Position numbers and translations under genes: made by a program. Shown here piece by piece: positions 21,178 through 33,630 of a stretch of 46,167 nt of DNA. The DNA is from Haplosporangium gracile (lineage: Eukaryota > Mortierellomycota > Mortierellomycetes > Mortierellales > Mortierellaceae): NCBI GenBank assembly GCA_015499985.1, contig JAAAUF010000236.1:1-46167 (forward strand), in the 5' to 3' direction. Position 1 is the stretch's first letter. Each line of letters starts with the position of its first letter. The notes under the pieces were generated by a model that saw nothing but the letters and a program-made list of their open reading frames with translations, searched no databases and was not told the origin of the DNA.

Positions 21178-22679
21178 GCTGCGTATATATGTGAGTTAGT
21201 GTGGAGAAGGAGAAGAAGTGGAAAAAGGGAGCGAGAAGCAGACAAGGACTGAGAAGAGCGTGTTTGTTTTCGTTGAAAGAGGTAAAAGAACTGAAGGAGA
21301 GAAAGAGAAGGCGGGGGGTCGGTGTAGGAGAGACTGCAAGGGTGCGTATTCGTCGGCTGGTTAGATTGTTTGTTGTCGCAGAAGAAGGAGGTATGTTGGT
21401 ATTGTTGTTGCGATTAAGAGAGAAAGCGGGAGGAAAGGTTAGCAGGAAGGAAAAGAAAAAGAAAGAGAAGAGCGAGGATAAGGAAGATGAAAGGAACGAA
21501 GAGCTGGAGAAAGGGGTAATGAGCGGTGCACTGTATGCGGGAGAAGGGGGAAAAACAAGGGGTATCTGCGCTTATGTGAGGTACGTGAGTCTGAGGGTCT
21601 GCTTTGTTGAGATGTGTTTTATGATCAACCGAAATGAAACGAGAGAGAGAGAGAGATGAATGGATGAACAAAAAAAGGATGTCGAGGAAGAATGATAAGA
21701 AAAGAAAGAATAAAGGCGAGGTGATGGTAGTGAGAGCACACAGGCCTAAATAAAATGGATAAAGAAAAAGAGCGATGGGATAGGAGTCAGGGAAGGAAGG
21801 GAGGAAGGAAGGAAGGAAGGAAGGAAAGGAGGAAGGAAGGAAGGAAGGAAAGGAGGAAGGAAGGAAAGAAAGAAAGGGTGGCTTTCAGATGCGAATGCAA
21901 ATGCAGTGGATAGAAACAAGGTAGATCGATCGACCTTCCCTCTCTCTGTCCTGTCAACCAACCTGTTCTCGTTTATTTCGCAGGGTCCAGCTCGACAACA
22001 GCCCTGCCCCCTCCTCCAGCCCGACTCTTTTCCTTGGGCAAAGCACAGACGCAGCGTAAGCATGCAAGCAATGACGATTCTCTCTCCGTTCTCCGACACA
22101 CACACAAACACACGCACTCTTATTCGTGTGTTGATGTCATGTTTTACATGGCCGGCTGGCTGACCTTTGCTCAACCGCATCATCACAACAAGAACAGACA
22201 CACAGCAGACACACCACCGCCTAGCAAGCATCGCCTCCGTCGTCTGGTAGTAAGTGGCACATCCCATTAAGCTTCACTCTGGCACACAAACACTTACACT
22301 ACTCCAGGGACCACTATCGACCCAAACATCAAGATGACATCCCTTCCACGACGTTTTCTAATTATCTCTGGACACATGCCTCTTGCCTGTACCCTACACA
22401 ACAAAAGCACCATCGTGTCTTCCTCCCACACACTCCAGGGAGTTTGTTTTCCAGGTCAACGAATAGGTAGGCGTCAATTAATGACCCTAATCGAGTCTAT
22501 GAAACGCGCGCCATTGTTCAATTAGAAGTGGGCGTAGTCCTAGCTGAAAGCGTACATTGCCACCTTTTTTGAACCCCCTCTCGTGCTTCATAGTTATCCA
22601 TGATCACAAGGAATGTGGGATACCACCATCGCCCAATCAATGGCCAAGGTTCAACAGCATGGATAGTCACTCTACTGCC
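21178..22679. other. Upstream region of glucosylceramide synthase
   Basis: Purine-rich on the plus strand from 21200 to 21880, so CT-rich in the sense of the minus-strand gene, with a GGAA microsatellite at 21790-21877. The remainder to 22679 is mixed sequence without a recognisable gene. Confidence 0.5.
21790..21877. repeat. GGAA/GGAAA purine microsatellite
   Basis: About 88 bases of GGAA, GGAAA and GGAGGAA units, ending in GAAA repeats, 600-700 bases upstream of the glucosylceramide synthase start. The strand containing the gene reads CTTC. Confidence 0.9.
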
Positions 22680-22940
22680 TTAACGGGCTTGCTGCATCAC
22701 CTCGTACACGGCGTTCACAACAGCCACGCCGTCCTCATTTTTTGAGCTTTTTACGTCTCGGTGAAGGGTTTGAGTTGTGGGTTCCATAGTTTTCTCCGGT
22801 GGATACATGCGAGATCCGCATGTCACGTTCAGGCTCATAAAACGTGGGGCCCCAGTAATTTTCAGGGGCGTCCGTCAATTGAGACCTTGAGTTGTCTGAT
22901 CCGACCGTCCAATGACGAGTGAAAGCTTGAGTCGTATTGC
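22680..22940 (-). pseudogene. Frameshifted C-terminal remnant of an unidentified protein
   Basis: The minus strand encodes a protein-like segment, TDAPENYWGPTFYEPERDM followed by RISHVSTGENYGTHN and a basic stretch RRKKLKK with a stop at 22744-22746. In a shifted frame it is continued immediately by NEDGVAVVNAVYEVMQQAR with its own stop at 22680-22682. The break sits in a run of six A (AAAAAA) at the end of the basic stretch, where a one-base slip would account for it. Composition is far from the surrounding CT-rich noise: aromatic residues, a basic cluster, then a helix-like end. No start codon or upstream domain is evident, and I do not recognise the family. It could be the last exon of a decayed gene or part of a mobile element. 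The frame relation is directly visible; the function is unknown. Confidence 0.45.
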
Positions 22941-25528
22941 TTGTGGAAAATAAAAGTGATGCTCGGTGTATTTGCTAAAGAGAACATCACAATGAAAAAA
23001 ATCGATTCCCAGAGGTGTGAGCGAGCACTAAGGAGACAACTTTTTATGTGTACATGAAGGAGAGAGAAAAAAGTGAGGGTTGATGTTCGCACATGATCAA
23101 CAGCAGATCGACAGCACTCAACAGAGGATAAGTCGAGTTCGGAATCTACAACAAAAGGAAAAGCGCTCGGCTTTGTCAGGAAAGGGAAAGACTCTTCATC
23201 ATCACAAGGGTTCACTTGTTGCTGATTTTCATCACTTTGGAATTGTTTTCTCTGACCCCTGCTTTTGGGACGCCCATTCGCCCTTATCTTTTGGGGAAAC
23301 ACACCATTACTCTCCATTCTCCGAGATCTTTGGCCCTTTTCTTTTCTTTTCTTTGGTACGAGTGAGTGTAAGAGAGCCACAGATCTAACAAAAATGCGAG
23401 TCTAATAAACTCTTACAGACAATTCACATAAGTGTCTGTGTAGAGACAAGACAGCATCGGAGGCTGGATGCATAAAAAAAGAGCGAGTAGGACGAGCGGC
23501 CGCAGTTACAAGATGACGTTGAATGCGATGAACAAGATTGAACACATAGCGGGGCCCAGAAATACATATCGCTGACTATTTTTATGAATCCTAGCTTGTA
23601 TAGATGGATAATTGAAGGCGGCCACATATGGGACTGACGGCGATGTCGGACTCTTTTGGTGGTCCAAAAGGGAGTGACTGCATTAGAGAGCCGTGCTTTT
23701 TTTTTTTTCTTTTCGATTGCATTAGGCACAAAGGAAGTGTCGAGAGCACCACACCGACCCGACTTGCAGACAGAAAGACAGACAGAAAGAGAAAAGAGTA
23801 AGAGACGGTGCAATTCAACTGATAATAGAACTCAACGGACAAAATTATGAGTCCCTTTTTCGTGTTTGTGCTGTAGTTTGATGTTCAGCCCTGCTCTGCT
23901 TGTGGCGGTTGAAGTTGAGATCGTGTCAGCAGCATCTGACAGCTGAACAAGGACAAGAAAAGGAAAAAGTATTGAAATACCCGGTGGATGGGTTGAATAG
24001 GTGAGTGGGTGCCTAAACCAGTCGCCACTTTAAATTGCTATTTTTCCTTCCCTTATCATTTATTCTTCACCACCAGCTTCCTTTCTCATTTTTTTTTTCC
24101 TTTTTCTTTTTTTTTTCTCCAGGCATTTGCATTCTCCCCTAATTCACGTCTCTCCTTCCTCGACGATTTTCAATCAATCCACACAACCCTTGTTTACGAC
24201 TCTCACACAGCAACACCCACCCGTCATCGGCACCCTTTGCACTTTGCATTCGCATATCCATACACAATATACACTTCACTCACTCACTCACGCCATACCC
24301 CTCGCGCTTGCATCCAACAGCCTCTTTCCCCATCCTCCGTCTTCTAGACTTCACGATCCAGCACAGCAGGAATATAATACGCAAAGGAACATATACACTT
24401 ACCAGCCTCCTCTTCCTACAACTCTTCTACAAACATCCTCAGGAACACTCAATCAACAATCAATTCAATTTGTGTGTTTCAGGCGCCATCAGTCCCGACC
24501 CATCAGCGCCAATCAGTCTCAGATCCCCTGACCAAAAGTCCACCAGGACAGTGCCCCATCCTATTTCACACCCTTTTTGAACAAATATCTTTCATCCTTT
24601 ATCTTGAAAGGTAAGAAGCGAATTGATAGGAATAGGTATAGCTTTCTTTATGTTGTCCACACTCCACTCTCTCTTCTTCTTCTCCCTATTTAACTTCTTT
24701 CCTTTCCGCGACAAAAACCCGATCATGGATCAACAACAATTACTGCTTGTTGTTGGGCAAGAATGCCCCTGTACTCATCCATTATCCACAACCCCTAATC
24801 ATCTACCCCCTCCCCTACACCTGAAATACCTTTTTGCTCATTTTGCTTCCATCATCGTTTTTGTTTTGTGTTTAGCTGCTTTTGTTTAGTTTGTTGTTGT
24901 GGTTTGATGAAGTGTTGAGTTGGAAAAAATACTGGGGATACCCCTCCAATCACTGCCGTGAATTGAGCTAATTGCGAGCGAGCTTGTGTGTGTGTGCCTG
25001 GTTTCTTGTTGTTTACTTATGGTCTGGGTATGTGTATGGACTATGGAAGTGTACTGTACTCCTGTTGTTGCACCATACAGACTAAAAAAAAAAAAGGGCA
25101 GAAGATGAAGGGACGATGAGCGAATGCGGAATCCTCATTGGACTCGAAACGTGGGCCTGTCAATTCAGGAACAATAGCATAACATAGCAACGATAAATAC
25201 TTTTGTTTCTTTTCTTCTTGTTCACTTTCTTCTTCACCTTAATATTTTCCTTCGTGCTATTTAGCCGTACGTGGTTAGTTGGTTCCACTTTCATTTATTA
25301 CACCGAACCCGCACACTGATTCTCTCTTCTTTCTTTCTTTATCCTACTATTACCTCTTGCTCTTGCACCCTCCATTCTCACATCCACTACTCATCTCTTT
25401 TCATATACCCACAAAAATCGGAACTCCCTCACTTACTCCACTCCCTCTTCGCCTTCGCCTTCGCCTCCACCTCCACTCCCACAACTCACAACCCATACCC
25501 CCTCACATATACACATACACAGCACAGC
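22941..25528. other. Long region upstream of the Kre9-like gene
   Basis: About 2.6 kb without a supported coding gene. From 24000 to 24610 the sequence has the look of a transcribed leader: a CT-rich block, a polypyrimidine-CAG at 24105-24122, then C/A-rich sequence, and a good donor (AAAG|GTAAGA) at 24611. Another CT-rich block at 25310-25480 leads to the start codon. A 5' UTR exon of the downstream gene is possible but unproven. Several short open frames there are composition artefacts. Confidence 0.45.
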
Positions 25529-28497
25529 ATGCGGCCACGAACCTTCGCCTCCTCAGTATCAGCAGCATCAACGGCAGCAACCCTCCTCCTTCTCTCAACA
25601 CTTTCACAAACCCCTACCTTGGTCGCCGCCGACCTGGCCTGCACACAACTAGGCGCGGACACGTTCCACGTCGGATCGACCCTCAAATTCACCTGGTCCG
25701 ACACCCAGACCGTCCAGATCGACACCTTCAATCTCAACCTCTACTGTGCCGAAAACGAGACCTTCCTCCAGACCATCACCACCCTCAACTCTACCTCACC
25801 CGCTACTTATCCCTGGATCGTCAACTCTTCTATCTCTGCCTTCTCTTCCTCCTGTCAGTATAACGTAAGTTTTTTTCTTTTCCTTTCTTCCCGTTTGATT
25901 GAGAGATAGATAGACTATTGTTGGTGTATGTGTGTGTGTGTGTATGTGCTCTCTGTTCATCTGCTTTTTTGTGTTTAGGGTTTTATTATTTGTTATTATG
26001 GTGTTTTGTACATAATCTGCACGTACGGCAATCAAGGTAGCAGCGGTGGTAGAAAAAAAACGATGACAACACAACCGATATGATACACACACACACACAC
26101 ACACACTGTACCAAAGAAAAAAAAAACCGTTAGGAACACAAGAAAAACAAGATGGTCTGGAATTTTGTTCTCTCTTCTCCTGCAGTGTTTTTTTTTTATG
26201 CGTTTTGCGTTTTTTTACGCGTTGCGACGAAAAATTCTTTTCTCGGGTAAAAATCCCTTCTTCGAAGGGAATAGGGGATAGGGGGAGACAGGGGGAAGAA
26301 GAGAGGCGTGGTCTCAATTAAATATCCGCCAAGGAAAGAACTCTAGTGAGTCTAAAAGGCGACAATGCATCGGTCCAACTATGCATACAGCACGCTACTT
26401 TTTTTTTTTGAAGCTATTTTTCACGCTATCGACTCGCCCAATGCAAAAACGAAAAAAGTTAAAAAACAAACATCAATTGTTAACCAGGTGTGTGTGGAGG
26501 ACGTGGGTTGTGATTGCTGGAGAAGTAAGAGAAACATAGAGCATGGATAGGGGTGGGAAGAGAAAGTCTGATATCGCTGTGCAAAGGACGGCAAGGGAAA
26601 GAGGGTATAACAAACGAAGAATCAACGAGCACAAAGGGAAGGGACTGAGTTGCTGACTTTCTCCCGAGGAACAAAAAAGAAAACGTAAAATATATATACA
26701 AAAAGTGAGCAAATAGGCAACAAGGATGACACCCACGGGTAGGTGAATGCTGCAGGTGGCGTTGTTCGTGGGTAAGGACAAACAAAGAGCGAGCTGGACA
26801 TGAAGAGGAAGGTGACAAGGAAGAATGAACGAAGAGAGAAAAGCCCATGGCCATGCCAATTGAGAAGTGGTGTCTTTCCACAGACCAGCCTAGATTGTCC
26901 AAGATCGGGGAGCTATTCCCCCCTTTATCCTTCATATCCTTGGGATAAACATTTCTTGGAAGAAACTCAGAGAGAGCTGGATAAAAAAAAGATCGATTGC
27001 TTTTTTTTTGGAAGTCGATGCTCTTTTTTTATGTGCTTGGCTCGCTCGGAGATAGGAAGAACCATCAACGACCACACATCGATATCAACAATATATCCCA
27101 CTGCCACACCCGCATAAATCGCCAAAACAAACAAGCAAGCAAGCACAACACTTCCAAGAACACGTTGTCTGTTGAACCTCATCCAAATACAAACAACAGA
27201 TACTGCTCCAAATCTACTCCAGTTGCACTACCTAAGCAACATACGATCCACGCACACCCAACCACCACCCCCTCTCCCTAAAAAATTCCTTGCATGAGCA
27301 CTCAATAACAAGTGGCGAGAGCAGTGCTCTTTAGTATCCATCATCCCTGAAAGCTACCCTTTTGAGTTGTTTTATCCCTCGCGTCAGAAGAGGAGGAGCC
27401 GGACCTCTTTTTTTTTTTTTCTGTTCGCTCCTCGCTGTTTTCTCTCGTGCATTAGCCTCAAAAACATGGCTATCCGTGCCTGCGTTTGTCGCTAGAAACA
27501 AAACTAGCAAAGCAAAACCACTAACCCTACAAAAACGCTCGAACCCCCTTCCTTCCCTTCCTATGACGTGCCCTATCTTTATTCCTGAACACAACCTCAA
27601 TAGCAATACCATGGTGCATTCGACTGGACATCTTCAGACTCGGAAACCGGCGCCGTAACAAAGAACTCTGCGAGATGCAAGGTCATGCTCATGATCGCCG
27701 ATACTCCCGGCGCTCCGGGCTCCTCCGCCGACGGACCCAAGGACGACGGTACTTTTGATGACGAACCAACTCCCAGTTCTATCGTCGTTTCGGATAAGAC
27801 AAAAACGATCGTCATTGGAGTTGGTTGTGCAGTCGGAGTGTTGGTCCTGGCAGGCGTGGTTGGGTTTTATGTGATTCGGTATTCTAACAAACGCGCGGCC
27901 GAGGAGCACATGTCTAAGAAGCTCAGAGAGCCTATTCAGTCGGGCCCCCTTTTCGCGCCTATGGATAGGAACAATGGTGGAAATGGTGGTGCGGCTGGTA
28001 GACGGTATAATGAGTTGTCTTCGATCACGACAGGTAGTGAGACGATGGGGCATAGCCCGGCGATGACGACGCGCACGACAGAAATGGTCCAACTTAATGG
28101 CGTCACACCTATCGGAACCCCCGTCATGAGCCCCAACAGCATCGCTTTGGGATCGCGCTCGCCTACCCCTATTGCCGCCGCTCACGCCAAAGCCGCCGCT
28201 GCTGCTGGCGGTAATGGAAACGGAAGCTCGCCTTCATTGTTGAATCCCCACTCGTCTATTGCTACCCCGGCGCTTGCTCACCACTATTCATCAGGGGACC
28301 GCCCATCGTCGTTGCTGACCAGCCCTTTTGTCCCAGCTGATGAAGCAAGTGGGCGGACAAGTCCTCCCCGCCAACAGCAACAACAACAGCAACACTATCA
28401 GAATGATATTCAGATGCAGCAACAGCAACATCAGATCCAACAACAGTTGCAGCAGCAACAGCAACAGCAGGCCGCCTACAGCAACGGATACTATTAG
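25529..28497 (+). CDS. Kre9/Knh1-like secreted single-pass membrane protein
   Basis: Predicted cell-surface protein. Exons are 25529-25864 and 27604-28497, with a phase-0 junction joining SCQYN to QYHGAFDWTS; the product has 409 residues. An N-terminal signal peptide (about 1-36, LLLLSTL core) precedes a domain with FHVGSTLKFTWSDT and paired cysteines. This is the beta-sandwich pattern of the Ser/Thr-rich Kre9/Knh1 family, tied to beta-1,6-glucan and cell-wall assembly in yeast. A transmembrane helix (IVIGVGCAVGVLVLAGVVG) replaces the GPI signal usual in that family. The intracellular tail is low complexity, with Ala/Gly, Ser/Pro and a terminal Gln-rich tract encoded by mixed CAA and CAG. The intron of 1,739 nt is exceptionally long for a fungus. 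Family call rests on the N-terminal domain pattern. Confidence 0.75.
25865..27603 (+). other. Very long intron (1,739 nt) of the Kre9-like gene
   Basis: Donor GTAAGT follows CAGTATAAC; the acceptor CTCAATAG precedes CAATACCAT. The intron contains TG and CA microsatellites (25928-25944, 26084-26106), T runs and no obvious exon, nested gene or RNA. Confidence 0.7.
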
Positions 28498-28807
28498 TGT
28501 AGCATACTTTCACTCTGCTGCACCTTTTTTTTGTCGTTTCTTTGCTCTTTCATTTTTGCATGTGCCTTTTCTTATTTTACCTAGCAAACACAACACCATA
28601 TAAACAGATCCCACAAAAACCTCATAATAACATCGGATTACATCCTCATAAAAAACTACTAACGTACCTGTTCGTTATACCTCCATGTCTTTCTGTACAT
28701 TTTTGCATGGTGCCAATGTCAACCAAGATATACTTTGCATAAAAAATATATAAATGGGTTTATTTACAAATTCAATGGGGAAGGAGGGACGAACGAGGTT
28801 CAACCAC
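28498..28807. other. Convergent spacer between Kre9-like gene and PSE1
   Basis: AT-rich 3' UTR sequence of two convergent genes, with A-rich strings near 28740-28752. No gene is seen. Confidence 0.6.
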
Positions 28808-31800
28808 TTAGACGAAGTGAAGATCCTGAAGGGTCTTCCGTTTCTCGGGTGCAATACTATTCCAAAGGGTAGTCGTAATCGCCGCATCAAGAGTACTCAA
28901 CGCAGCCTTCAAGATGTACACCATCCGACTCTGCGTCGGTTCGGGCACCACACCCGCTACAAGCGCCTCAACCATCACCGTCACCAAATGTGGCACGTTC
29001 ACATTATTCAACCCCAACACTGCAGGGTGTTGACTTTCGAGCAAGTCCAGCATATAACTGTAAGTCATGGGGGCCTCTTCTTCATCATGCAAGATGGGCA
29101 GGGTCTGAACCCAAGACGGGAGGACGGTGTTGATGTCGAAATGCGAGCTGTTGAACTTGCAGATCTTGGTGACTGCTGAGATGGCGTTCTCGGTGACAAA
29201 GATGTTTTCGATTGATCGGGCGCCCGGCTCGTGGATGACTTGGAACAAAGGGGAGAGGGCCGCGCCACAGAGTTCGGCGTAGGGGGCCCCACCAAACTGC
29301 CCACACAGTCCGAGGCCATAACAGGCAGCTTGTCGGACTTCGGGTGCTTGAGGGTCCATGACAGAGTTGAGGATCTGGGGCAAGAAGGGGACCATGATAG
29401 GCCAAGAGTGTGGCCCCGTGAACTCGACTAGGTCGTCCAGGATTCCGATCGCCCATTGACGAGAGAAAGCATTGGTGTCCGTCAGGTACGTTGCCAGGAC
29501 GGGTTCGAGTGACCGGAAATGAACCATATATCCGACACCGTGGGTTTTGAGAACTGTAAAGATCCCGCGCGCCATCTCGGCCAGGACTGCCTCCGCAGTC
29601 GTTTCCTCCTCGTCCATGACTTCCTTCTCCTCTGCATCCAAATGGTTGGCCTCCCGGTCCTCCTGGCGCTGCTTCAGTCGTCTATAGAGTTCCCGCAATT
29701 GAGCATCCGTCGCCTGTGTGAAGGCCTCCAAGAATTCCGTGTTGAGACTGGGGCCCGAGCCCAAAGCATCTAGACACTCGTAGAAGGAAGTGTAAAGCTG
29801 CAACAGGAACGATGCATCCTTCTCCGTCGCCATGACGTCCAAGATCTTGACACAGATTCCGAACCAGTAAGTGGCCAAATAATCCTGTCCAACCTCCGCC
29901 TGTTTCGCACACGAGACCAAATGCGGGAGTGCCGCCGCCGCCGCATGTCGAACCCCGTCATGGAAATAGAACCGAAGCAACGGTAACACAATCTCACGGA
30001 CTTGCTCCAAGTACGGTCGGAACCCGGGCCCCAGCTCACGGGCATAACAGATCAACATCTCGATCGCCGTACACTTCTCCTCCAAGACCGTCGTCTTGAT
30101 CCCGATATGCTGTCCGTCAACACCCACAAACTCCCATCCATCTTCAGCCGCATACTTAGAGTCGACATCTTCCTCGGGATCGAGGACTGCAAGATCGGGC
30201 TTGAGACGTGCACTGATTAGAAGCGGTGGCATCACAATATCGAGGTAAGGCACAAAGTCTGGACCAAGGACTTTGCAGACACGCGCCCAGGCCGCCAGCA
30301 GATACGACGTCTGGGGATCATCGGCTTCGACAAGACTGGTCTGGGTCTGGACCAACAGCTTAATAAACTCCTGGACATGCGGTGCAAAGACCTCCTTCCC
30401 GACCGCAAGCGCAATCAAACTGCCGCACTCCATCGCCTTACCTCTCAATAGTCGGTACTCTGGACTAGTAGCCTGTCGAAGAACACTCATCAGCAACGGC
30501 ATGACGCGGCTATAATACGTCAAGAACTTGTCGCCTGCACTGTCCGCAACCGCGGCCATGGTAGTAATAGCCTGCTCCTGCACAAACGTCGTCCCCGTGC
30601 TGAGCAATGACAACAGCCGATCAAAGATTGCGTCCAGATAAGGTGCCAAAATCGCCTTGTCAATGTCCTCGCAAAAGTTCACCAGCGCCGCCGCAGCATG
30701 GGCCCGGATACGAGGATAAGGAGCATCGTCCATGACGGGGATTAGGTTGGTCAAGACCACAGCGTGATGGTTCTTTTGCAATGGCCCCGCGAAATCGGTC
30801 GCCATTTGGCCGATCGTATGACAGGCCGCAAACCGGACTCGGGCATGAGAATCTCGCAAGAAGGGGACCACCATGTGGACAATTTTTGTCAGCTCGCCTT
30901 CCATGACCCGCCCACAACCCTCACCCATCGCCGAGATGGCCATCAGACCGGCATGTCGACACTTCCACTCCTGCTCGTTGGCCAACATCTTAGGGATGTA
31001 CCCAAAGATCACAGGCAAGATCACAGTACCACCCAAGGCTCGCGAGAGCCGGTCGATCGCCTGTTCGCCAATGACAGAGTTGGTATCCGTATCCTCCTCA
31101 TCCTGATCATCTGCCATGTACCACTCTGCCTCGTCTTCCAACTCTGTCATCATCTCCAACGAGACGGGGACAATCCTCATCACAAAGTCCGGCACGCGCT
31201 TGAACCAGCTTGGAGAACACTCTGCCAACGTGATCATCAGTTCCAGCATGACTTGTCTGGTCTGATCCTCCAGCGTCTTTTCTTCTGCCATCTCGATCAA
31301 CATGGGAATAGTAGAGATGATATGGCGGAACAACCGAGGAGCGCGCTCTGCAAGCTCGATCAAGGCAGAAATAGCTTCTACCAGGGCGACCTCATATTTT
31401 GCCTTCTTGAACGCTGCTAGGGACTCCATCATTGGCATCATCAGCTTGTCCATCGCGTTCCGCGTCTCGTGATTCGTGTCTTGAATAAACGAGACCGTCG
31501 CCTTGACCGCCGACAGCCGCACCTGTTATTTTGACATGCCAATTATTGTTAGTTACAATCTCCTTCTAGGCCACTTGAGCAGTGGCAATGGCGATGACAT
31601 CTCGTTTGACATGAAATCTTTACAAATAGAAACTTACAAGAAGATTGCTGTCGTTTAAACCCGCGTTGAACAAGGCAATGGCGGCCTCGGCCGTTTGACC
31701 GCTCAGTAGACTGGGCGACAAGTTGATGATTCTGTATCCTGCCTCTCTGAGATCCGGTCTCGTCTTCGACTGTGTGCATGCGTATACCGCCGGGTACACC

Positions 31801-32650
31801 TCTGGCCATGGGTCTGTATCAGTTATTTAACGCGCGAATAAACGTTCAAAATGTTAACTACCTGTATCCACTTAATGCTCCTAACTCATTGGCATTCAAG
31901 AATCTTTCGAAGAAAAAATCTTACATTGCTTGGTGCGAGTAGAATGGGCAAGTTCAGAGATGGTGTCACAGACTCGGTTCCGGACAGACCGATCCGTCTC
32001 CTGGGTCAACGTGGCCAAGTAATGCGTCTTGACGGCGTCTCGAGTCTCTTCCTGAACACTTTCCCACACAGTCGTCGTTCCTGTGGGACCCTCATTTGGC
32101 GAAACCTTGAATGCGACTCGGCGTGTCAACACTGCCGCAAACGCACGCAACTAAAAAAAAAATAATGGTGTGGAAGTGATGGAGTGAGTCAATAGGTCAG
32201 CAGACCAGAAAAAAAATGAAAGAAGACCAAAAGCCAGGGACAAAAAATAAGGGCAGGGACAGTTTGAACGAGACAAGAATATCTTTCTTTTTCTAAGGAA
32301 GGGGAAATATATAGGAAATAAAGGGGAGGAAGTGAAGCAGTAAACTTCGAAAAAAAGTAGCGTGGGGTAGGAAGAAAAAAGACGTGGGGAAGGAAGGTGG
32401 AATGAAAAGGGGTGCAAGAAAAGGGGAAGGAACAAACAATTGCTTGGAGGTTTTTTTTGCATTTTACCTCAGGATCGCTATTATTCCGAGAGAGGAAGGC
32501 GAGACCTGTGAGCAGCGTGTCGGCCTTTGTGAGCATCCATTCTTTGTCCAGTTGGTCCTCGGCCGTGGCGCGGACTGCATTGTCGGACGAGGCCAGTTGT
32601 GCGAGGACCTCTATGAGTTTTATCAGAACATCTTGTGGGAGACTGGACAT
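28808..32650 (-). CDS. PSE1: Importin-beta karyopherin Kap121/PSE1 (importin-5)
   Basis: Nuclear import receptor that carries cargo such as ribosomal proteins and histones through the pore and releases it on RanGTP. Exons are 32650-32468, 32150-31925, 31813-31638 and 31522-28808. Phases 0, 1 and 0 close exactly and the product is 1,099 residues, close to yeast Pse1 (about 1,090). The whole length is HEAT-repeat helices. Family signatures include SSDNAVRATAEDQLDKEW at the N-terminus, the acidic DDQDEEDTDTNS insert followed by RLSRALGG, and KCRHAGLMAISAMGEGC. The small third exon (WPEVYPAVYACTQS) lies in a different frame from its neighbours, so simple ORF reading misses it. The start follows a CT-rich leader and is the first Met of the conserved N-terminus. 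Confidence 0.95.
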
Positions 32651-33616
32651 TGTGTGCGAAAGATAGAAAGGGGAGTGACGGTGGGAGGAGGAGAGGCGTT
32701 GATGTCGTTCAGTTGGACTTGGAGGGTTGTATCCTAGAAAGACGGGGGAAGGTGATGAAGAAGAGATGTAGTTTGTCAGTTTGAGGTGTGAAAAGATTGC
32801 AACTGGAATGCAGACAGTGAGACATAGACGCAGACATGCGAGATTGATTGTCGCGGAGTGTGAGGAGTGACATTCACCTTGACTTTTTCTGTTTGTTGCG
32901 ACTGATGAGTGATGAGTTTGTGGATGGAGTGGAGAAGGATGGGTTGAGAACAGAAAAAGGGAGAGAAAAGCGGTGAAGTAGAGAAAGAGGTAAAGAGACA
33001 GAGAAAGAGAAAGAGAGTGAAGACGAAGAAAGCAGAAAATGAAAACGAGGTTTGTTTTTTTTGAGGCAAAATGAGAAGGGCTCACCTTCGGGAAGAACAG
33101 ACAGGGGGGAGGGGAGATGTGAAAGTGTTGTCCATGGACCAAATAAGCTCTAAAACTCATATAAAAAAAAATGGTGGCAAAAAAAAGACGCTAAGGTCGA
33201 CAGATTCAAGCAGGAACTCCCGAAACAGACTTATGGATCAGAGGCACGACTGTGCTCCTGTTGCCACTGAACATCACTTGCCATCCTGGTATCTGGCGAA
33301 CGAGAACTGATCAATTGATCAGGGTCTCGACTCGAGTCGAATCGAGCTTCAGTGAGCTCAAATCCACATACGCATACAGAGTTCGAGGTGCATGCCCATG
33401 CTTCTTTTTTTTTCTTTGCCCCACAAAATCTACTATGCAACCATGCCACAACCACACGCATACACGGAACCTTGCGTCTCATCTTGTTTCCTTCCCCAAA
33501 GAGGAAAAAGAAAAGAGCAACTCGGCCCAAACCTGCTTACTTTCTCTCTCTTGTTTATCTGTTCTCCTGTTCTCCCGTTCTCCCGTACTATTCTCTCTCC
33601 ACACTATGCATGCATA
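32651..33616. other. Upstream region of PSE1
   Basis: Purine-rich on the plus strand to about 33060, the CT-rich leader of the minus-strand PSE1 gene. Beyond it, two perfect palindromes lie at 33307-33322 and 33327-33340. No gene is recognised. Confidence 0.5.
33307..33340. promoter_or_regulatory. Two adjacent perfect palindromes
   Basis: CTGATCAATTGATCAG (33307-33322, 16 bp) and TCGACTCGAGTCGA (33327-33340, 14 bp) are each perfect inverted repeats separated by four bases. They lie about 660 bases upstream of the PSE1 start. A dimeric factor-binding site is possible; no matching known site is asserted. Confidence 0.35.
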
Positions 33617-33630
33617 CTTCAGGGCCTCCT
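33617..33630. repeat. Target-site duplication, left copy
   Basis: CTTCAGGGCCTCCT, identical to 34297-34310. It abuts the T run that is the A tail of the minus-strand element. Confidence 0.85.

Noticed and set aside
26473..26935. Minus-strand frames inside the long intron as a nested gene
   Set aside because: The two overlapping frames are hydrophobic, CT-driven translations with no recognisable domain.
29065..29456. Alternative frames inside PSE1
   Set aside because: They are shadows of the importin reading frame, which is conserved across the whole exon.
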